From: Lepidostoma basale
Taxonomy: Eukaryota > Arthropoda > Insecta > Trichoptera > Lepidostomatidae
Reading direction: 5' to 3'
NCBI GenBank assembly: GCA_022606425.2
Contig: JAHDVF020001325.1
Location: 1,550,001-1,614,000, forward strand
Length of the DNA stretch: 64,000 nt
In this document: piece by piece, positions 21,435 to 34,104 of the stretch
How positions within the stretch are numbered: position 1 is the first letter of the stretch
Layout: every line of letters begins with the position of its first letter
The notes under the pieces: model-generated
What the model saw: the letters and a program-made list of their open reading frames with translations, nothing else
Told to the model about the DNA's origin: nothing
The model's database searches: none
Position numbers and translations under genes: made by a program

Positions 21435-21760
21435 ATTATTTATCATGGAATGAGATGTTTCGCCTTGCTAAGGCATTTTTTTTATACCTTATTAAATGTA
21501 TGCCTGCGAGGAGTAGGAGAAATCGACATGCGTTCATGACATAAGAATGTTAAGGAATCGGGAGAAGTATGAAAATAAAAGAACAGTGTGTTGGTCCATT
21601 CTTTCTATCTACGACGGCGTGATTGTCAGTTATTTATAATGCCTTTGTACGTCGAAAGACGTCATTCCTATAAAAGAAAAGTAAACAGACGTTTTCATTC
21701 GTATAACTTATTTAATATGGGGATCTACGAGTATATGAATGTTCAAGAAACAATTGCTAA
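21435..21760. mobile_element. family P element split by a LINE-A tail
   Basis: GGAATGAGATGTTTCGCCTT and GCTAAGGCAT (left part) are separated from 'AATGCCTTTGTACGTCGAAA', 'GTCATTCCTATAAAAG' and 'AACAGACGTTTTCATTCGTA' (right part) by 21487-21630. The intervening piece is the plus-strand 3' end of LINE-A: 'GAAATCGACATGCG', 'GAACAGTGTGTTGGTCCATT', then ACGGCGTGATTGTCAGTTA. So a LINE inserted into an older P element. Confidence 0.75.
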
Positions 21761-22227
21761 CAAAATATTTTTATTTAATTTTAAAATCAGCTTTCTAAAA
21801 ATAATCAAACATTCCACCAAACAGTCCACAGATTCCAGTACGTTTACTTTGTACGCGTTAGGGTTTACGTACATAATTTATGAATAAAATCCTTTTTTTG
21901 GTATGGTTTAGAAGAAACCCGCTCCCGTTGAATACTAATGATCCCCACCAAGCGGGTTGTATGTATCTTTTGTGTGTTTTTGTCACTTAAGAGCAGAAGT
22001 ACGAGGGCCGCAGTACCCGTACCTCGGTACACACTCGCATAGCACACGGCACGTACTGCCGCAAGGCGCGAGCATCCGGGTTTACGGATGGAAAGAGATC
22101 GTTTACCCAAAAAAATTGCTCATTCCAAACAACAATACGTAAATCGGATTTCGATTCGTCTTGATTTACTGGTTAAGCACAATATTTCGCCATATTTTTG
22201 TACTGAATCATTGTAAACGTTATTTTC

Positions 22228-22990
22228 TTCTTCTTCCTTGCCATAGAGTTATGTGTTCTGTCACCAGAAGGTTTCTCCTCCTCTTAGGTGGATTATCAGC
22301 TGTTCTTCCATCTTTTTGAAGGGCCTTTCACGAGGATGAGTCCCGTGAGGTTTGATAATGTAGTGCAATATAGGGGGGTTTGGTGGTGTCCATTCTTTGG
22401 ACATAATCGTACCTGTGACACAGAAATCATGTCCCGTCGGATGATGAGGTCCAGCTGTCCTTCCATCTCTTAGGCGGTCTTCCAGGTGGGCGGTGTCCGA
22501 AGGTCCCTCCAGTATCTTCTTCTGGATCTACTCCACTGAACGATATCCTCTATTTCGCAAGTTTTTCTTATGTTTATGTTGTGGACACGATTTTGGAGAG
22601 TTTTTCCCGTAATTAATCTTAGGACCTTCGTCTCCGATGTTCTTAGTAGTCCCTTGGTTCGCACAGTGTCGGCCCGCGTCTCTACAGCGTACGTCATGAT
22701 AGGTCGCACGCATGTTTTATAAATTCTGATACTGTCTGCTAATACGTCTTATAATATCATCAGCCTCACATATTTATCTTATTGTGTTCCTTACGCGATC
22801 TCTTAGTGTCTTGCCTGCTATTGCTGCGGAAATTCTCAGAACTTATTTGGTCCCGACTGTGCCTGCCTTTGCTTAAATGCCATATTGGTCTTGGTGCATG
22901 CTTTATAAATTCTCATCTTACTTTCAATAGGCATGTCTTTGTTTTTCCATATTGTTGATTTTAGAGCACCAGAAAATAAAGCAAGCTTGA
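22228..22990 (-). mobile_element. LINE-B copy with a second LINE-B nested in it
   Basis: The outer copy runs 22228 to about 22400 and resumes at about 22740 ('CTTATAATATCATCAGCCTC', 'CGCGATCTCTTAGTGTCTTG'). The insert (about 22405-22740) starts CTGTGACACAGAAATCATGT. It encodes on the minus strand a frame with 'TYAVETRADTVRTKGLLRTS' and 'SRSRRRYWRD', matching the copies at 24771 and 29388. Both are read in reverse and are pseudogenised. Confidence 0.7.
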
Positions 22991-23696
22991 TGACTTGCGT
23001 TTATATTTTTTCACGCAGATCTATTCCTAGATATCTGAAGATTTTGACCCATTCTATGTGTTTAATCTCTACAGTCGGGTTACATTTTTTGGTGTTTTAG
23101 AGAAGGTCATAAAAACTATGCAATTTGAATTAAGAGCCAGCCCAAAGATATATTTTTTTTAAAACTTAGACGGTCAAAGTATTTTATTTAACCCAATCAA
23201 TTCTGTATGTTATGAGAATAACGCAATGAATGCACGCGTAGGATCAAGGCAACAGTAAATTGCTGGCCGTAGGTTTGCCTCGCTCCACCACTCATCGGTG
23301 ACTATAATAGAAACTATTAATTTGACGTCCATATGGAGAAAAAATAAGTTATACGAACAGACCGTGATTTAAGTTTAACGAGCAGTTTTGTACCTTGGAA
23401 CCCGTAGGTGTACAATTGAAATAACAATGTGTGTGATTACAAAAAGAAATCTTTACTTTGTAGCATTGAAAGAACTTCTCAAACATACTGTTTGTTATAT
23501 TAATCTGAAATATTATTATGAAATTCTCTTTCTACAAACAGAGGGAGAATACAATTCAAAAATTATTTTTTTCTGGACAGCCATAGTATCATATTTAGTA
23601 TTCCAAAGGAGAATTTAAAACACTGCTTACATCCACTTTTTATCCAAAATATGTTTACAAATAATATTTTATAAGACTAAGGAGGTGACCTCTATC

Positions 23697-24003
23697 CTAA
23701 CTTACTAACTAACTAACTATCACGCCGCCTCCCCGAAGCAGAAATAATGGATCGCCACACTATTCTTTTCTGATATACTTCTCTCGTTTCTTCAGCATTC
23801 ATACATCGTGTCATGCACGCACGTCGATTTCTCAGCTCCTCACGTGGTCGGCATTTCAAATTTGATTGATTTGATTATGTTACATTTTCCTCAATCTTCC
23901 TCTATTTCTAGTTCCGTTTACGTCATTTACATATAGGTCCAAACCATCTTAATGATCCTTTCATTATTTTGTTAATGACAGTTTCATTCACACTGCATTT
24001 TTA
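23697..24003 (-). mobile_element. LINE-A 3' fragment, reversed
   Basis: Starts with a TAAC/TTAC repeat, then CTATCACGCCGCCTCCCCGA, 'CATCGTGTCATGCACGCACG', 'CAAACCATCTTAATGATCCT' and a degraded end near 24003. It uses the TAAC type of tail. Heavily mutated. Confidence 0.8.
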
Positions 24004-24044
24004 GGTGTAAATATAATACATTTGATGTTTATGTTTTCTCGTAT

Positions 24045-24090
24045 TTACACCTGAGAATGGAGGTCACATCGAAACATGTGTAAAATAAAA
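24045..24090 (+). mobile_element. Penelope-like box (GAAACATGTG)
   Basis: CTGAGAATGGAGGTCACATC leads to GAAACATGTG at 24071-24080, followed by AAATAAAAATA. This resembles the 3' termini of Penelope-like elements with a damaged CTGAnGA box. Confidence 0.35.
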
Positions 24091-24770
24091 ATATAAAAAA
24101 TGGATATTAACAATGTTATAAATTCTCCTACCAGATTAACAATTAAATTCACACTATTAACGTCTCAATCTTCAATATAGTAATATTTATTATTAATTAT
24201 TATATTGCTATAGTACTTTATTTATTTATATTTAAAAATGCGGTGTTAAAAATAATCACTAAAAATATTTTAAAGATTTATAGATAAATTCATTTTTACC
24301 TTTTGATGTTTAAATTTTCGACATGACTATTACTTAAATTTAGCATGTCCCCATGTTATCTAAACTACAGGCGTCTAGTTTAACGATCAAATGAAAAACA
24401 CCAGACAGTCTACTCGTACTTGCATTTCTTTGCTTCTGCTTCGTTTCTTTCATCTTTTACTTTTTATTCGTATCTAATTCTAACCACGAGATGTATTCAG
24501 TTCGCAGTAATGGCTCGATAAATGGAAAAACAAGGATCGATCGATCACCAGAGACTTCAAACTACTCGCTGTTATGCCGGGAATTTAGACTGCGAAAATA
24601 TTTTCTGTTTTATTATCGCGTTTATGTCATAAATCTTGCTATCATGGCGAGATCTCATACATTCTGATGTACCATATGTCATGGTTATTTCGAATCTAAG
24701 TTTTATTCTTTCTTAGCTATTGCGGTGGAATGCTTCTTTGTTTTCATGATTCTAATAACTATTTGGAATC

Positions 24771-25210
24771 TTCTTCTTCTTTTCGTTTTAATAGATATGA
24801 CGATTTGTGACAAATTAGGTCTCCTGAGATAATAAGGTCCAACTGTTCCCCCATCTCTTAGACGGTCTTCCAGGTGGATTGTACCCGGAGGGGAATTCGT
24901 TGGTGCTATATGTGCGAGTCTGTTACTATCCATTCTAGCTACATGGTTCTCCCAATATCTTCTTCTGGATCAACTCTACCGAAGGATGTCCTATATTTTG
25001 CAAGTTTTTATATTATTTCTGCATTGCGGACGATCTCGGAGAGTTTTTCCAGTAATGGATCTTAGGACATTCATTTCGGATCTTTTTATCAACCCATTGG
25101 TTCGTATAGTATCGTCTCGCGTCTCTAAAGCATACGTCATGATAGGTCATACGTATGTCTTATAAATTCTGACCTTGCTGTCAATACGCATGTGTTTGTT
25201 CTTCAATATT
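24771..25210 (-). mobile_element. LINE-B fragment with GAA tail, reversed
   Basis: A CTT run at 24771 (GAA tail) is followed by ATAGATATGACGATTTGTGA, TTAGACGGTCTTCCAGGTGG and 'CTTCTGGATCAACTCTACCG'. It matches the nested insert at 22405 and the copy at 29388. The minus-strand frame is broken. Confidence 0.8.
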
Positions 25211-26339
25211 TGGAATGCTAATCAATTTTTTTATTGAATCACAACTTGCTTCGATTTTACGAGTTCGTTTTGACGAATTCTCACATCACGTAGACAAATT
25301 ATTCATTTACAATCACAAAAAGACCAAGCGTGTCTAGACACAGTGATCGTCTCTTTGATTCTAGCCGGGAAATGAATCTTCTAATTTTGTTTTGGTCTGT
25401 TTTCTACTGACACGTCTAGAATATCTCATCCAACCAAATTCTTAAATGCTTCTTAACGAATTTCTAAAATAGTCGCAGACGGAAGCGAGTGTGTATTTTT
25501 CTTTTTTGAGGAATTAACATATTTACGAAGATGTGAGTTATGTGTTCGCTTGTGTTCGAGTAGAATTAAGATATAATTTAAAAAATATGTGTATTTTGAA
25601 ATAGTCGTGTGACAACATGGATGAGAATATGATTTTATCCAGATGTCGATTTATTTATGAAATGACTTCAATTCCAGAGAAGAAAGCAACTCCAATTTAT
25701 AATTAGTAAAGAACTCACCAAGGCCATTGACCCGCTCACTAATTGTTAGTCAACAATTAATTTTTTTTGTTTATATTCTTACTTTTCAAAACAGACTTTT
25801 TATATTTTTAAATTTCTTAATAGTATAATGTGTTTAGACATAATATAACAAGAGCATGCACTCGGCAGATTCGAAATTGTAGAGACTGTAAAGACAACAC
25901 TCAGAGATCTAAAGATCGAATGCAATTATTGAATGGCATTGACTTGAATATTCCACGTCATTGTTTTCAAATAGCGTAATTGTTATGCATTAGTAAATTG
26001 ATACTCCACTTAAAAATCTAAGATTTTAATGGATCTAGTAGAAATATGCAATGCAGTTACTAGTAAGAAGGTTTTTTTCAGGATAGCGTGCGTTACAATA
26101 TGATGATACAAGTTTAATCATTGCAATTAGGTTAATATTGATAATTATTATTACGTAGGTCGTATGTAGTTCAATGCCTATATCTATTTAACAACATTTC
26201 ATTGACGCCGGACTCCCACTGATAGAGGACTGTGGGAGGAAAACTACAGACCAATACCTACAATTACAAGTTCATCGAAATTAATCGTACTTAAAATTAT
26301 TACATGTCTAATACACCTCTCATCCTACGTGGACTATAA
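25211..26339. other. no recognised feature
   Basis: AT-rich intronic or intergenic DNA with no repeat family that I recognise and no credible exon. Confidence 0.5.
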
Positions 26340-26465
26340 AATTGAACAATGATGTAAAGCTCCATATTAAATGATGTTTTGTAATGCCTTAGACAGGCGA
26401 AACACGTCATTCACATAAAATATATTAAAACTTCTAGAAAACAAACGTTTTCATTCGTATTAATT
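26340..26465. mobile_element. family P element, right half
   Basis: GAACAATGATGTAAAGCTCC is followed by 'AATGCCTTAGACAGGCGAAA', CACGTCATTCACATAAAATA and 'CTTCTAGAAAACAAACGTTT'. The left arm is mostly deleted. GCCTTAGACAGGC forms the small hairpin before GAAACACGTC. Confidence 0.8.
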
Positions 26466-26482
26466 AAAATTATTTTAAGTAG

Positions 26483-26880
26483 ATCTTCTTCTCTCTGTGT
26501 CCTGTCAGGTCTCCCTAACGTTGACTATCACCAAGTGATGACCTGGGGGAAAATATCCAGAGTGGTATCCTCTTGCCTTCTCTGGAGGATTTTCTGTCGG
26601 GGTTACCTTCCCTTAGCTGGGTGTATCCAGTTTTATGGCGCTGGAAGCTCGCCATTAGTCCTCTCTCTATCTGCTATGGCACTAAATAATACGTGCCACA
26701 TTGCCCGGGGTTCGCGGGGTCTTTAAAAGACCTCTCGTGGATGCTAGAGAGTTGGACTTGATAGTAGTTTGCTGTTGTTAATACAACATGGCGCCTTACG
26801 ACATTTTGTAGAGGCATGTTTTCCAGCAAAACAGACCCCATCGTAGCCCTACTACCCTTTTGAACCCCTTTTTATTTAAG
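26483..26880 (-). mobile_element. LINE-C tail joined to an unclassified repeat
   Basis: The start (TCTTCTTCTCTCTGTGTCCT, 'GTCAGGTCTCCCTAACG') matches the reversed LINE-C 3' end at 62318. From about 26530 the sequence is GC-richer and does not match the other copies. It contains a short hairpin around GGTCTTTAAAAGACC. The second part may be another element. Confidence 0.4.
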
Positions 26881-27284
26881 TAGATTCATATATACTATTA
26901 CCTTGGATAATATTGTCTAGACAAGCCAAATTACACCTTCAGTTTCATGTTGCTGCATAGCTTATTAATATTCAATAAAATGATTGGCGGACTCGGATAA
27001 ACAATGCGACATATCACATCTCCTCTGTTTATTTTTGCTGATTACTAAGAGTTGAGAGCAAGATCGAGAGAAGAAAAGGCGTAAGACGCAGAATAATGTC
27101 ATGTCTGGGAATCATCAGACAATGGAATGGATTGCTGGCTGTGGGCAGCCTAATACACGCTTCGAGGGATAGAAGTAAAATGGAGTAAGAGGTAAACAAA
27201 TATCCAGCAATGGATTTGGAGTAAGAAAAGGAGATGAGTGCATATTTAAAAAATATATAATTACAATATCTACACAATGAGAAT

Positions 27285-27495
27285 GCTATATGAAAGTATT
27301 AGTTAATAATGTGAATATAACAGGAAGTGAAAATGTTGCCAGATCAAATCAATCAACTATTAAATGTCAGCCACGAAAGGAGTCCGAGAAATCGATATGC
27401 GTGTATGACACTATGTATGAATGTTGAGGAATCAAGAAAAGTTTTTTAGGAAAGAACAGTGTGGTGGTCCATTATTTCTGCAAGTTAGTTAATTC
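27285..27495 (+). mobile_element. LINE-A 3' fragment
   Basis: Contains ATGCTATATGAAAGTATTAG, 'GAGAAATCGATATGCGTGTA', 'AAGAACAGTGTGGTGGTCCA' and a GTTAGTTAATT tail. This is the normal family order on the plus strand with most of the coding segment missing. Confidence 0.75.
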
Positions 27496-28034
27496 GTTAC
27501 AATACTACAACGTTAAGATTATAATGTACCTAAGCGTAGAAATAAGAAGGTATGGTTAATTGAATAACAGATTATCAGTATTCGTGAAATGTTATCATTA
27601 ATAACACAGTATGTTCGAAAAAATATACTTTCTAACTTGCTCGATAAATAATGTGCAACAATAGAAGATGAAATATTAATCCAATATTTTATAAAAATAT
27701 TTATTAAAGGGGTTATGAAACGTAAACTGTGGTCACGAACTTAATAGTAATAACTTAGTAGTGTTGTAACGTCGATTTGTTTTCATTCATTGATTGGTCG
27801 CCTAGCAACCCGATGATTTCATCGTCTGTACAGGGGTGGGTCGTGGCGAAAATGTTTGTGTAATTTGTAAGATCGACTACTTCTACATCATTCATGATTT
27901 TTGAATTCACAATAGCGTTCAAAAATGTTTGCTTACTAAATAAATCAGTTACACCCAGTAAAACAATATTGCTGCAATACACAATAATTTAATTGTCTAA
28001 GCCAGCGGTAGGCAAGCATTTTTTGTATAAGGCA

Positions 28035-28180
28035 AAATCGAATGCATACTAACGAAAACGTCTGTTTTGTTTTGTTGCTAAGATTAAAAACTAAAAACTA
28101 AACTAAAACTTCTAGAGAACATACGTTTTTATTCGTATTCATTATTGAGTTTTACACACTATTTAAGAAACAATAAATAT
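28035..28180. mobile_element. family P element, degraded
   Basis: CTAACGAAAACGTCTGTTTT on the left and 'AACTTCTAGAGAACATACGT' with TTTTATTCGTATTCATTA on the right. The centre is replaced by AAACT-rich sequence. The ends fit the outer arms of family P. Confidence 0.6.
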
Positions 28181-28340
28181 AGGCAAAATAATATTTGTTT
28201 CACTTTCTGCGAACCAAGGAACAAAATCAATGATATTTTTGTAGATAGGCCTTCTTGTATATCAAGCGTAAACAAGTTTTTACAAAATTTACCATAAAAA
28301 TGATTAAAATGTTGTATGTAAATAAAAAAATTATGTATCT

Positions 28341-28369
28341 TACAATTATTATTATTATTATTATTATTT
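28341..28369. repeat. ATT microsatellite
   Basis: About nine ATT units. It lies directly beside the reversed SINE at 28370 and equals the (TAA)n tail of that element read on the other strand. Confidence 0.9.
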
Positions 28370-28600
28370 TGTCGAATCGCTCTTTACACCATGACAGCAT
28401 GAACCTAATCAATGTAAAGGGTATTATAGCTATCATAGTGATTCTCGTGACATGAGATAGGTAGCTGATCTATCGCCATTTTATTGTCACGTGAATTCTA
28501 CACCAGACCGAAGACAGTGTGACAATCACACTGCCCTCGCCGGGAATCGAACCCGGAACCTTCGGAGTGACAGTCAATGCACCGACTGAATTGTGGGCTG
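28366..28600 (-). mobile_element. tRNA-derived SINE, reversed, TAA-tail type
   Basis: On the minus strand the tRNA-like head carries a B box (GGGTTCGATTCCCGGCG, at about 28538-28554), then CACACTGTCTTCGGTCTGGT, 'GAATTCACGTGACAATAAAA' and 'AGCTACCTATCTCATGTCAC'. It ends 'AAGAGCGATTCGACAAAATA' and a TAA run. The A box is degraded. This 3' end differs from that of the copies at 37814, 44430 and 59263. Confidence 0.85.
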
Positions 28601-28912
28601 ATCATTACAATGGTGCCAAATGTCAAAAATGAGTTTTTGATCCCAATTGATGTTTAACATATAGGCCAATAACTGTGCAAAGGTGCAAAGTGATCGAATA
28701 ATATAGTGTAGTTCAAACATCACCTTAAATATGTCATTCGTGCTACCTGGCAGATGTTATTATTAACAATTTTTCTCTTTTTCTATGTTTAATGATTTAA
28801 TCACTTAGCACCTTTGTAAATTAATAAAATACAGTTTTCCTGTTTATCAAAATCGATTGGAAACGTTCACCTGTTAATGTCATTGAAATCATTTTTTCGT
28901 AAAAGCCTTCTT

Positions 28913-29330
28913 ATTCTTCCTACGCCGTGTCAGGTCCCCCCAACGTCGGCGATCACTGCAGTGAAGGCATCTCTATCCTGCGCCACCTGGAACAGGCTCT
29001 GAACTCTATTCATTTCCGTCCACTCTCTCACATTTCGCAGCCAGGACAACTGCCTTCTACCAACTCCCCGATGTCTCTCTAATTTACCGATTAATATTAA
29101 CTTAAGTTTCTTCCCTTAGCACATGACCCAAATATGAGACCTTTCTAACATTCATACTCTACAACAACTCTCTTTGCTTGCTTAGGCTTTGGCTCTCTGT
29201 AGTACATCTGCATTAGTGGCCCTATCGGTCCACGGTATACGGAGCATTCTGCGGTATACTCACGTCTCAAACTGGTTCATTACATTCAATTCAGAGTCCA
29301 AGTTTCATATAGTAAAACATACCATACATA
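28913..29330 (-). mobile_element. LINE-C 3' part, reversed
   Basis: CGCCGTGTCAGGTCCCCCCA (3' end) is followed by ACGTCGGCGATCACTGCAGT, 'CTCTCACATTTCGCAGCCAG' and 'CATGACCCAAATATGAGACC'. The same blocks occur in the copy at 62318. The coding frame is destroyed. Confidence 0.8.
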
Positions 29331-29387
29331 ACATTTAATCATTCTTTGTCGGAGTTTCAGGTTAAGATTATTTTTTAAAAAAATGGT

Positions 29388-29700
29388 TCTTCTTCTTCTT
29401 CTTCTTCTTCTTCTTCTTTTGATAGATCTGACGATCTGTGACACAGAAATCATATCTCGTCGGATGATGAGATCCAGCTGTCCCTCCATCTCTTAGGCGG
29501 TCTTCCAGGTGGGCGGTGTCCGGAAGGGATTTCATAGGCGGCTGTATACGCGGTTCTCATTTTATTAAATGCAGCTCGTGCAACTTCAATTCTGCATTTT
29601 ATTTCAATATCCGGGTCAAGCGCTTTAGTAATAATGCTGCCAGGGTATTTAAATTGGTCGACCATTTCGACATTCGCACCATTTAGTTGTAGAGTGCAGA
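29388..29700 (-). mobile_element. LINE-B fragment with long GAA tail, reversed
   Basis: A CTT run at 29391-29417 is followed by 'GATAGATCTGACGATCTGTG', 'CTTAGGCGGTCTTCCAGGTG' and a frame read in reverse with MVDQFKYPGSIITKALDPDI and 'PPGRPPKRWRDS'. 'FKYPGS' corresponds to the FKYLGS-type motif after the RT palm in many non-LTR elements. Two segments in different frames show decay. Confidence 0.8.
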
Positions 29701-30174
29701 GTTGCAGAGTTCACACAAGTAGGTGCTGTTAAATACTCTGGGCACATGATTTTAATTCATTCATCACTTGAAAAACACATATAGAATTCAATAAATATTT
29801 TTTTGCTATAAACGATTGAAGGTTATGTAAACTCCCCGATTGTACAGCCAAATTGGACGTACGAGATGAGGCGGCGGGCCGGGTTTGGCCCACGGGCCAT
29901 TGTATGACAACCCCTGTTTTTAAAGGTCTGCATAAGTCTTATCAGTCGTTCTATGGATAATCACGATAGTTAAACTAAATCGATTTGTAGTTTGACCTAT
30001 AAAAATATGCTTAGTTGGATACATATTTCATTCATCTGAAATAGCATGTAAATACAATATAAATTTATGATTAAGTTTTTAGATGGTTATTGTTAGAGTG
30101 AAAGTAAAAACAAATTGTATACTTTTTGTGTATACAACCAATCATTATAATAAAAAAATATATCTAAATGAATA

Positions 30175-30580
30175 TTGTAAAATTGAGATCTCTTTGACGA
30201 ATGTGTGGTAAATCTACAATATAAATGATATGTATGGTATTACATGAGTGTCAAATGTAAATATAAGAAGTGAATGAAGTACGAATGAAAGATTTATGAA
30301 CTGTTATAAATGATGAATGTTTCAATAAAACGGTTTAAACTCATAGAAAGAATAAATTAAAAAATAATTGAAAACCGTTATTAGTTACCGGAAGTAGAGG
30401 ATGACCGAGGAAAACGTAGCATGATCAAATCAGTCAACATTTAATGTCGGCTACGTGAAGAGTCGGAAAAATCGACGTGCGTAGATGCGTGAATATTGAG
30501 GAATCGAGAGAAGTATGACAGAACCATGTGGTGATCTATTCTTTCTGCCTACCCCTTCAGAGATGACATGATGTTAGTTC
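30175..30580 (+). mobile_element. LINE-A fragment, strongly decayed
   Basis: Recognisable blocks are TTTGACGAATGTGTGGTAAA, 'CGGAAGTAGAGGATGACCGA', 'GAGGAATCGAGAGAAGTATG' and 'GTGGTGATCTATTCTTTCTG', with a GTTAGTTCGTT end. Many stops. Confidence 0.75.
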
Positions 30581-31847
30581 GTTTTACCTAAATGAAAAAT
30601 AGTATTCAAGGATTAATTGTATTTCAATAGAGACGAATATGCAAATTGGAAACAGAATATGGTGATCGAGGTGTTTACAGGACTTATGACCTGTCATTGG
30701 TTGGGTTAAGCGCACGCTTTGTGTAATACAATATTCCCCATTCTACCCTTCTTACGACCACCATGTCTGACAAATTTTTGGAAGTTGTATATATGTTAAT
30801 ATGTAACACCAAACTTCACATTTTAGTATCAATCTTCACACTAGTCGTCTACAAGTATTTGTATAGATTCAAAATGTTAAAAAATAGTATTTTTACGTTG
30901 TACAATTAACATTTCATCGAATTTTTTGTTGAATGTAAGCTGTATTGGAGGGTAAGGCGTTGACACTGAAATTCTATTGTTTTATTAATTTGGAAAGAGA
31001 ATTTGTAACACTGTTTAAATCCACGTTATTTATAAAGTACACGTAAAATAAAGTGGATTTTAACAGTCTTCAAATTCTCATTGAATATTAAATAGTAATT
31101 TATTTATTGTTTGTATTGCAAGTTATTCTATTATACTTGCATAATGTATAAATATAATACTAACGCGAGTGTTATGCAAGGTGCGCAAAATAATCGGCGT
31201 ATTCGCCATTAACCCCGTTTACTCTCCATAATATTAAATGTTGTATCGTATCTATTATTTCTTTTCAGTCGGTACATACACAATATTTGCAATATCGTTA
31301 TTTCTTATACGCAGCTTATAAACGTTAATTTACCGTTAGCGAAAAATACAACATGCCAATGATTACTTACGTATTATCGTTATAATATTAGGTCATACAA
31401 AGTAGGAATAATAAATGCTTCTGTTATAGACTGCATAGATATAATTACAAAACCACGAAATTTTCAGTTCAGCTTTGGATCTAAAACAGTTGATGAATTT
31501 GTTATAATGCATTGAATAATAAATTACATATATTTGCACGTGTGTGTTTATTGTGTTATTAGACAGCATTTATGAACAAATACATTTGAATCAAAGATTG
31601 CATTTTAACACTAGGAATATGAACTTTTAAATATTCGTTTAGACATTCGTAATACCATAATATTAAAAATAAAAACATTTATTTACTATTTTTAATAAAA
31701 TTTTGTATGGGTATATAAAATTTATTCGTTTCGCTTACACCACCTTATAAAAAAGGGTTTGATAATACGACTACCTATATCAGAAATACAGCAAATTCAA
31801 CATAACAGAAATTAATCAATATAAATATATTAAAATTATCAGATTTA
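30581..31847. other. no recognised feature
   Basis: AT-rich sequence without recognisable repeats, exons or RNA genes. Confidence 0.5.
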
Positions 31848-32625
31848 AACTAACTAACTAATTAACAATCACGGCGTCTCCCCGAAGGGGTAGGCAGAAT
31901 GAATGGACTGCCACACTTTTCTTTCCTGACATATTTCTCTCGCTTCCTCAACATGCATACATCGTGTCATGCACGCGCGTCGATTTCTCTGACTCCTCAC
32001 ATGGCCGACATTAATTATTTGATTTATTTGATCGTGCCACCTTTTCCTCGGTCTTCCTCTATTTCTGGTTCCATTTACATCGTTAAAATAAAATTTTTTA
32101 CCATTCTTTCTTCATTCATTCTTTCCATATGTCCAAACCATCTTAATGATCCTTTCATTATTTTGTTCATAACACCATCATTCGCACCGCATTCACTTCT
32201 TATTTTTTCATTCGACACTCTATCATACACAGAGTATTTTCACACATTCGTCTAAGAGATCTCATTTCTACTGCATTTATCTACTTTCATCCTTCTTTTG
32301 CCAGTTCCATGCTTCGCTTCCATACATAAGGGTCGGTAGAAGAACACCATTGTGCACTACCATTCTAGCTTTTTTGGATAGGTTTTTGTTTGCGATGACA
32401 ACTTTAAGTGCACCATTCACTTAGTTGCCTGCCCCAACCCTTCTTTCAATATCCCTCTGATCATCTACTTGCTCCAAATTTTCACGATTCACTCTAATGT
32501 TGCAGACTGTCATGATTTCTTCTTTTTCAAAAATCAATACCTTGGACTTATTAACATTCATCATCACATCATTTTGCATGCATACCTTATACATACTATT
32601 CACCAGGACTTTATTTAATATTTTT
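31848..32625 (-). mobile_element. LINE-A, longest reversed copy, includes RT end
   Basis: An ACTAACTAACTAATTAACAA tail and the 3' block CGTCTCCCCGAAGGGGTAGG start the copy. The reversed GHME, 'GSEAWNW' and 'HNGVL' segments follow. Beyond them the minus strand reads 'DVMMNVNKSKVLIFEKEE' and 'CNIRVNRENLEQVDD'. These are the residues after the YADD motif in non-LTR reverse transcriptases, so about 780 bases of the 3' half remain. Stops and frameshifts are present. Confidence 0.85.
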
Positions 32626-33479
32626 ATGCAATACTCAAATCAATGCAAAATAATCACCTCACAAATAGCTGTTCACATAGTTTTCACGTTTTTAAATAAA
32701 TATTTATTTTGTACCATTTCCTCATACATACGTAGGTACTCGTTTTAAATAAACATGATCATCAACTAATTGATGCCATAAAAATGAGATAATTTTGAAA
32801 TTTATGACTGGTTGATACGAATGCTTAAAAATACTGTATTATTAGCGATCACCGTCGTAAGATATTTCCATTCGTTTATGGACAGAGTCCAGACAGGCCG
32901 AGAGCTCAACATTCTCAGGCAGAATTCACACATAAATATGTGAACACGTCAGATTTAATCATCGCTCCCCTTGTATCGACCAGCAACTAGACAAGTGTGT
33001 AAGTTATTGCGGCCTCTATGGACCGTGTTTAATACCCCATTCGCTGGCGCTCCGAGCTATATACGAGTAGTACAATATAGTACTCTAATACCCTAGAGAT
33101 CATGATAGGTATCTGTTAGGTTAGATTTAGTGAAATTTATTGAAAATATCTCACGTGTGATGCCAAATCTATCAAATTCTCGAAATAATCTCCAAGATGA
33201 CGGCTCTTTTCAATGATAAACTATTTAAACACTTGTGTTAAACTATCAAGAATATATGAAGTACCTATGCAATTTTAGTAAACTTGTGATGAAAATGTCT
33301 AATTGTAAGTCTAAAGTTATGGTATTTATAAAGGAAGAATGTATTTATAAAGAAAGGATTGTGACGTAAGTGTGAATGGAGAGAAATCGAAGTATGTTTA
33401 CAACAGACGTAAAAATAAAGAGACACATTGGTGCTAGAAAGATAATAAATCTTGCACTTAAAACCATTGATTTCAATAG

Positions 33480-33840
33480 AAATATATCGACTGAAGCAAA
33501 TATGGCAGTACATAATGGATTTCTAGTGCAGAAGAAGGGTGAAGTGGGATAAATGCGGTTGATTAAAATTACTAAGAAGATTATGTGGAAAATTGATCGA
33601 TGATAGAATACCGAACGAAGACATAAGGAAGGAATGTAAGGCAGATGAATGCGTCCAAGTAAAATTAAGAAGATTTGGATATAAGGACGAATGGATGGTT
33701 AAAATTATATAAAGAAGTAGTGATAATGGAAAAATAAGCTGACGAAGGCTGGAGAAAACATGGCTTGACCAAATTAATCAATTACCAAAAGACTGCCTTG
33801 CTACGGTGTATGAATGTAAAGTAACTCAAATAGTATGTAT
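33480..33840 (+). mobile_element. LINE-A fragment, strongly decayed
   Basis: GCAGTACATAATGGATTTCT (the HNG segment) is followed by AAGATTATGTGGAAAATTGA, 'AGACATAAGGAAGGAATGTA' and 'ACATGGCTTGACCAAATTAA'. The order agrees with the family consensus. Confidence 0.7.
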
Positions 33841-34104
33841 GGATAGTGTGAAGCCAATTAATGTTGTCTCCATTTTCATGATGAACCAAAAAGATACTTG
33901 AAACGTTGGTTAAAAAATGAACTGCAGCATGGTTACATGAAACATAGAAAAAATAGATCTGCCAGTGGTAATTTTCACTTTACTTACGTAGTTCAACAAT
34001 TATATGAAAAGTATTTTAAAATTTACCAGTTGGACCATGCTGCGATATGTATGAAACCGCTTTCTGACCGACCGCTTCTTCAGTTTTAAACTCAACAAGA
34101 TCAA

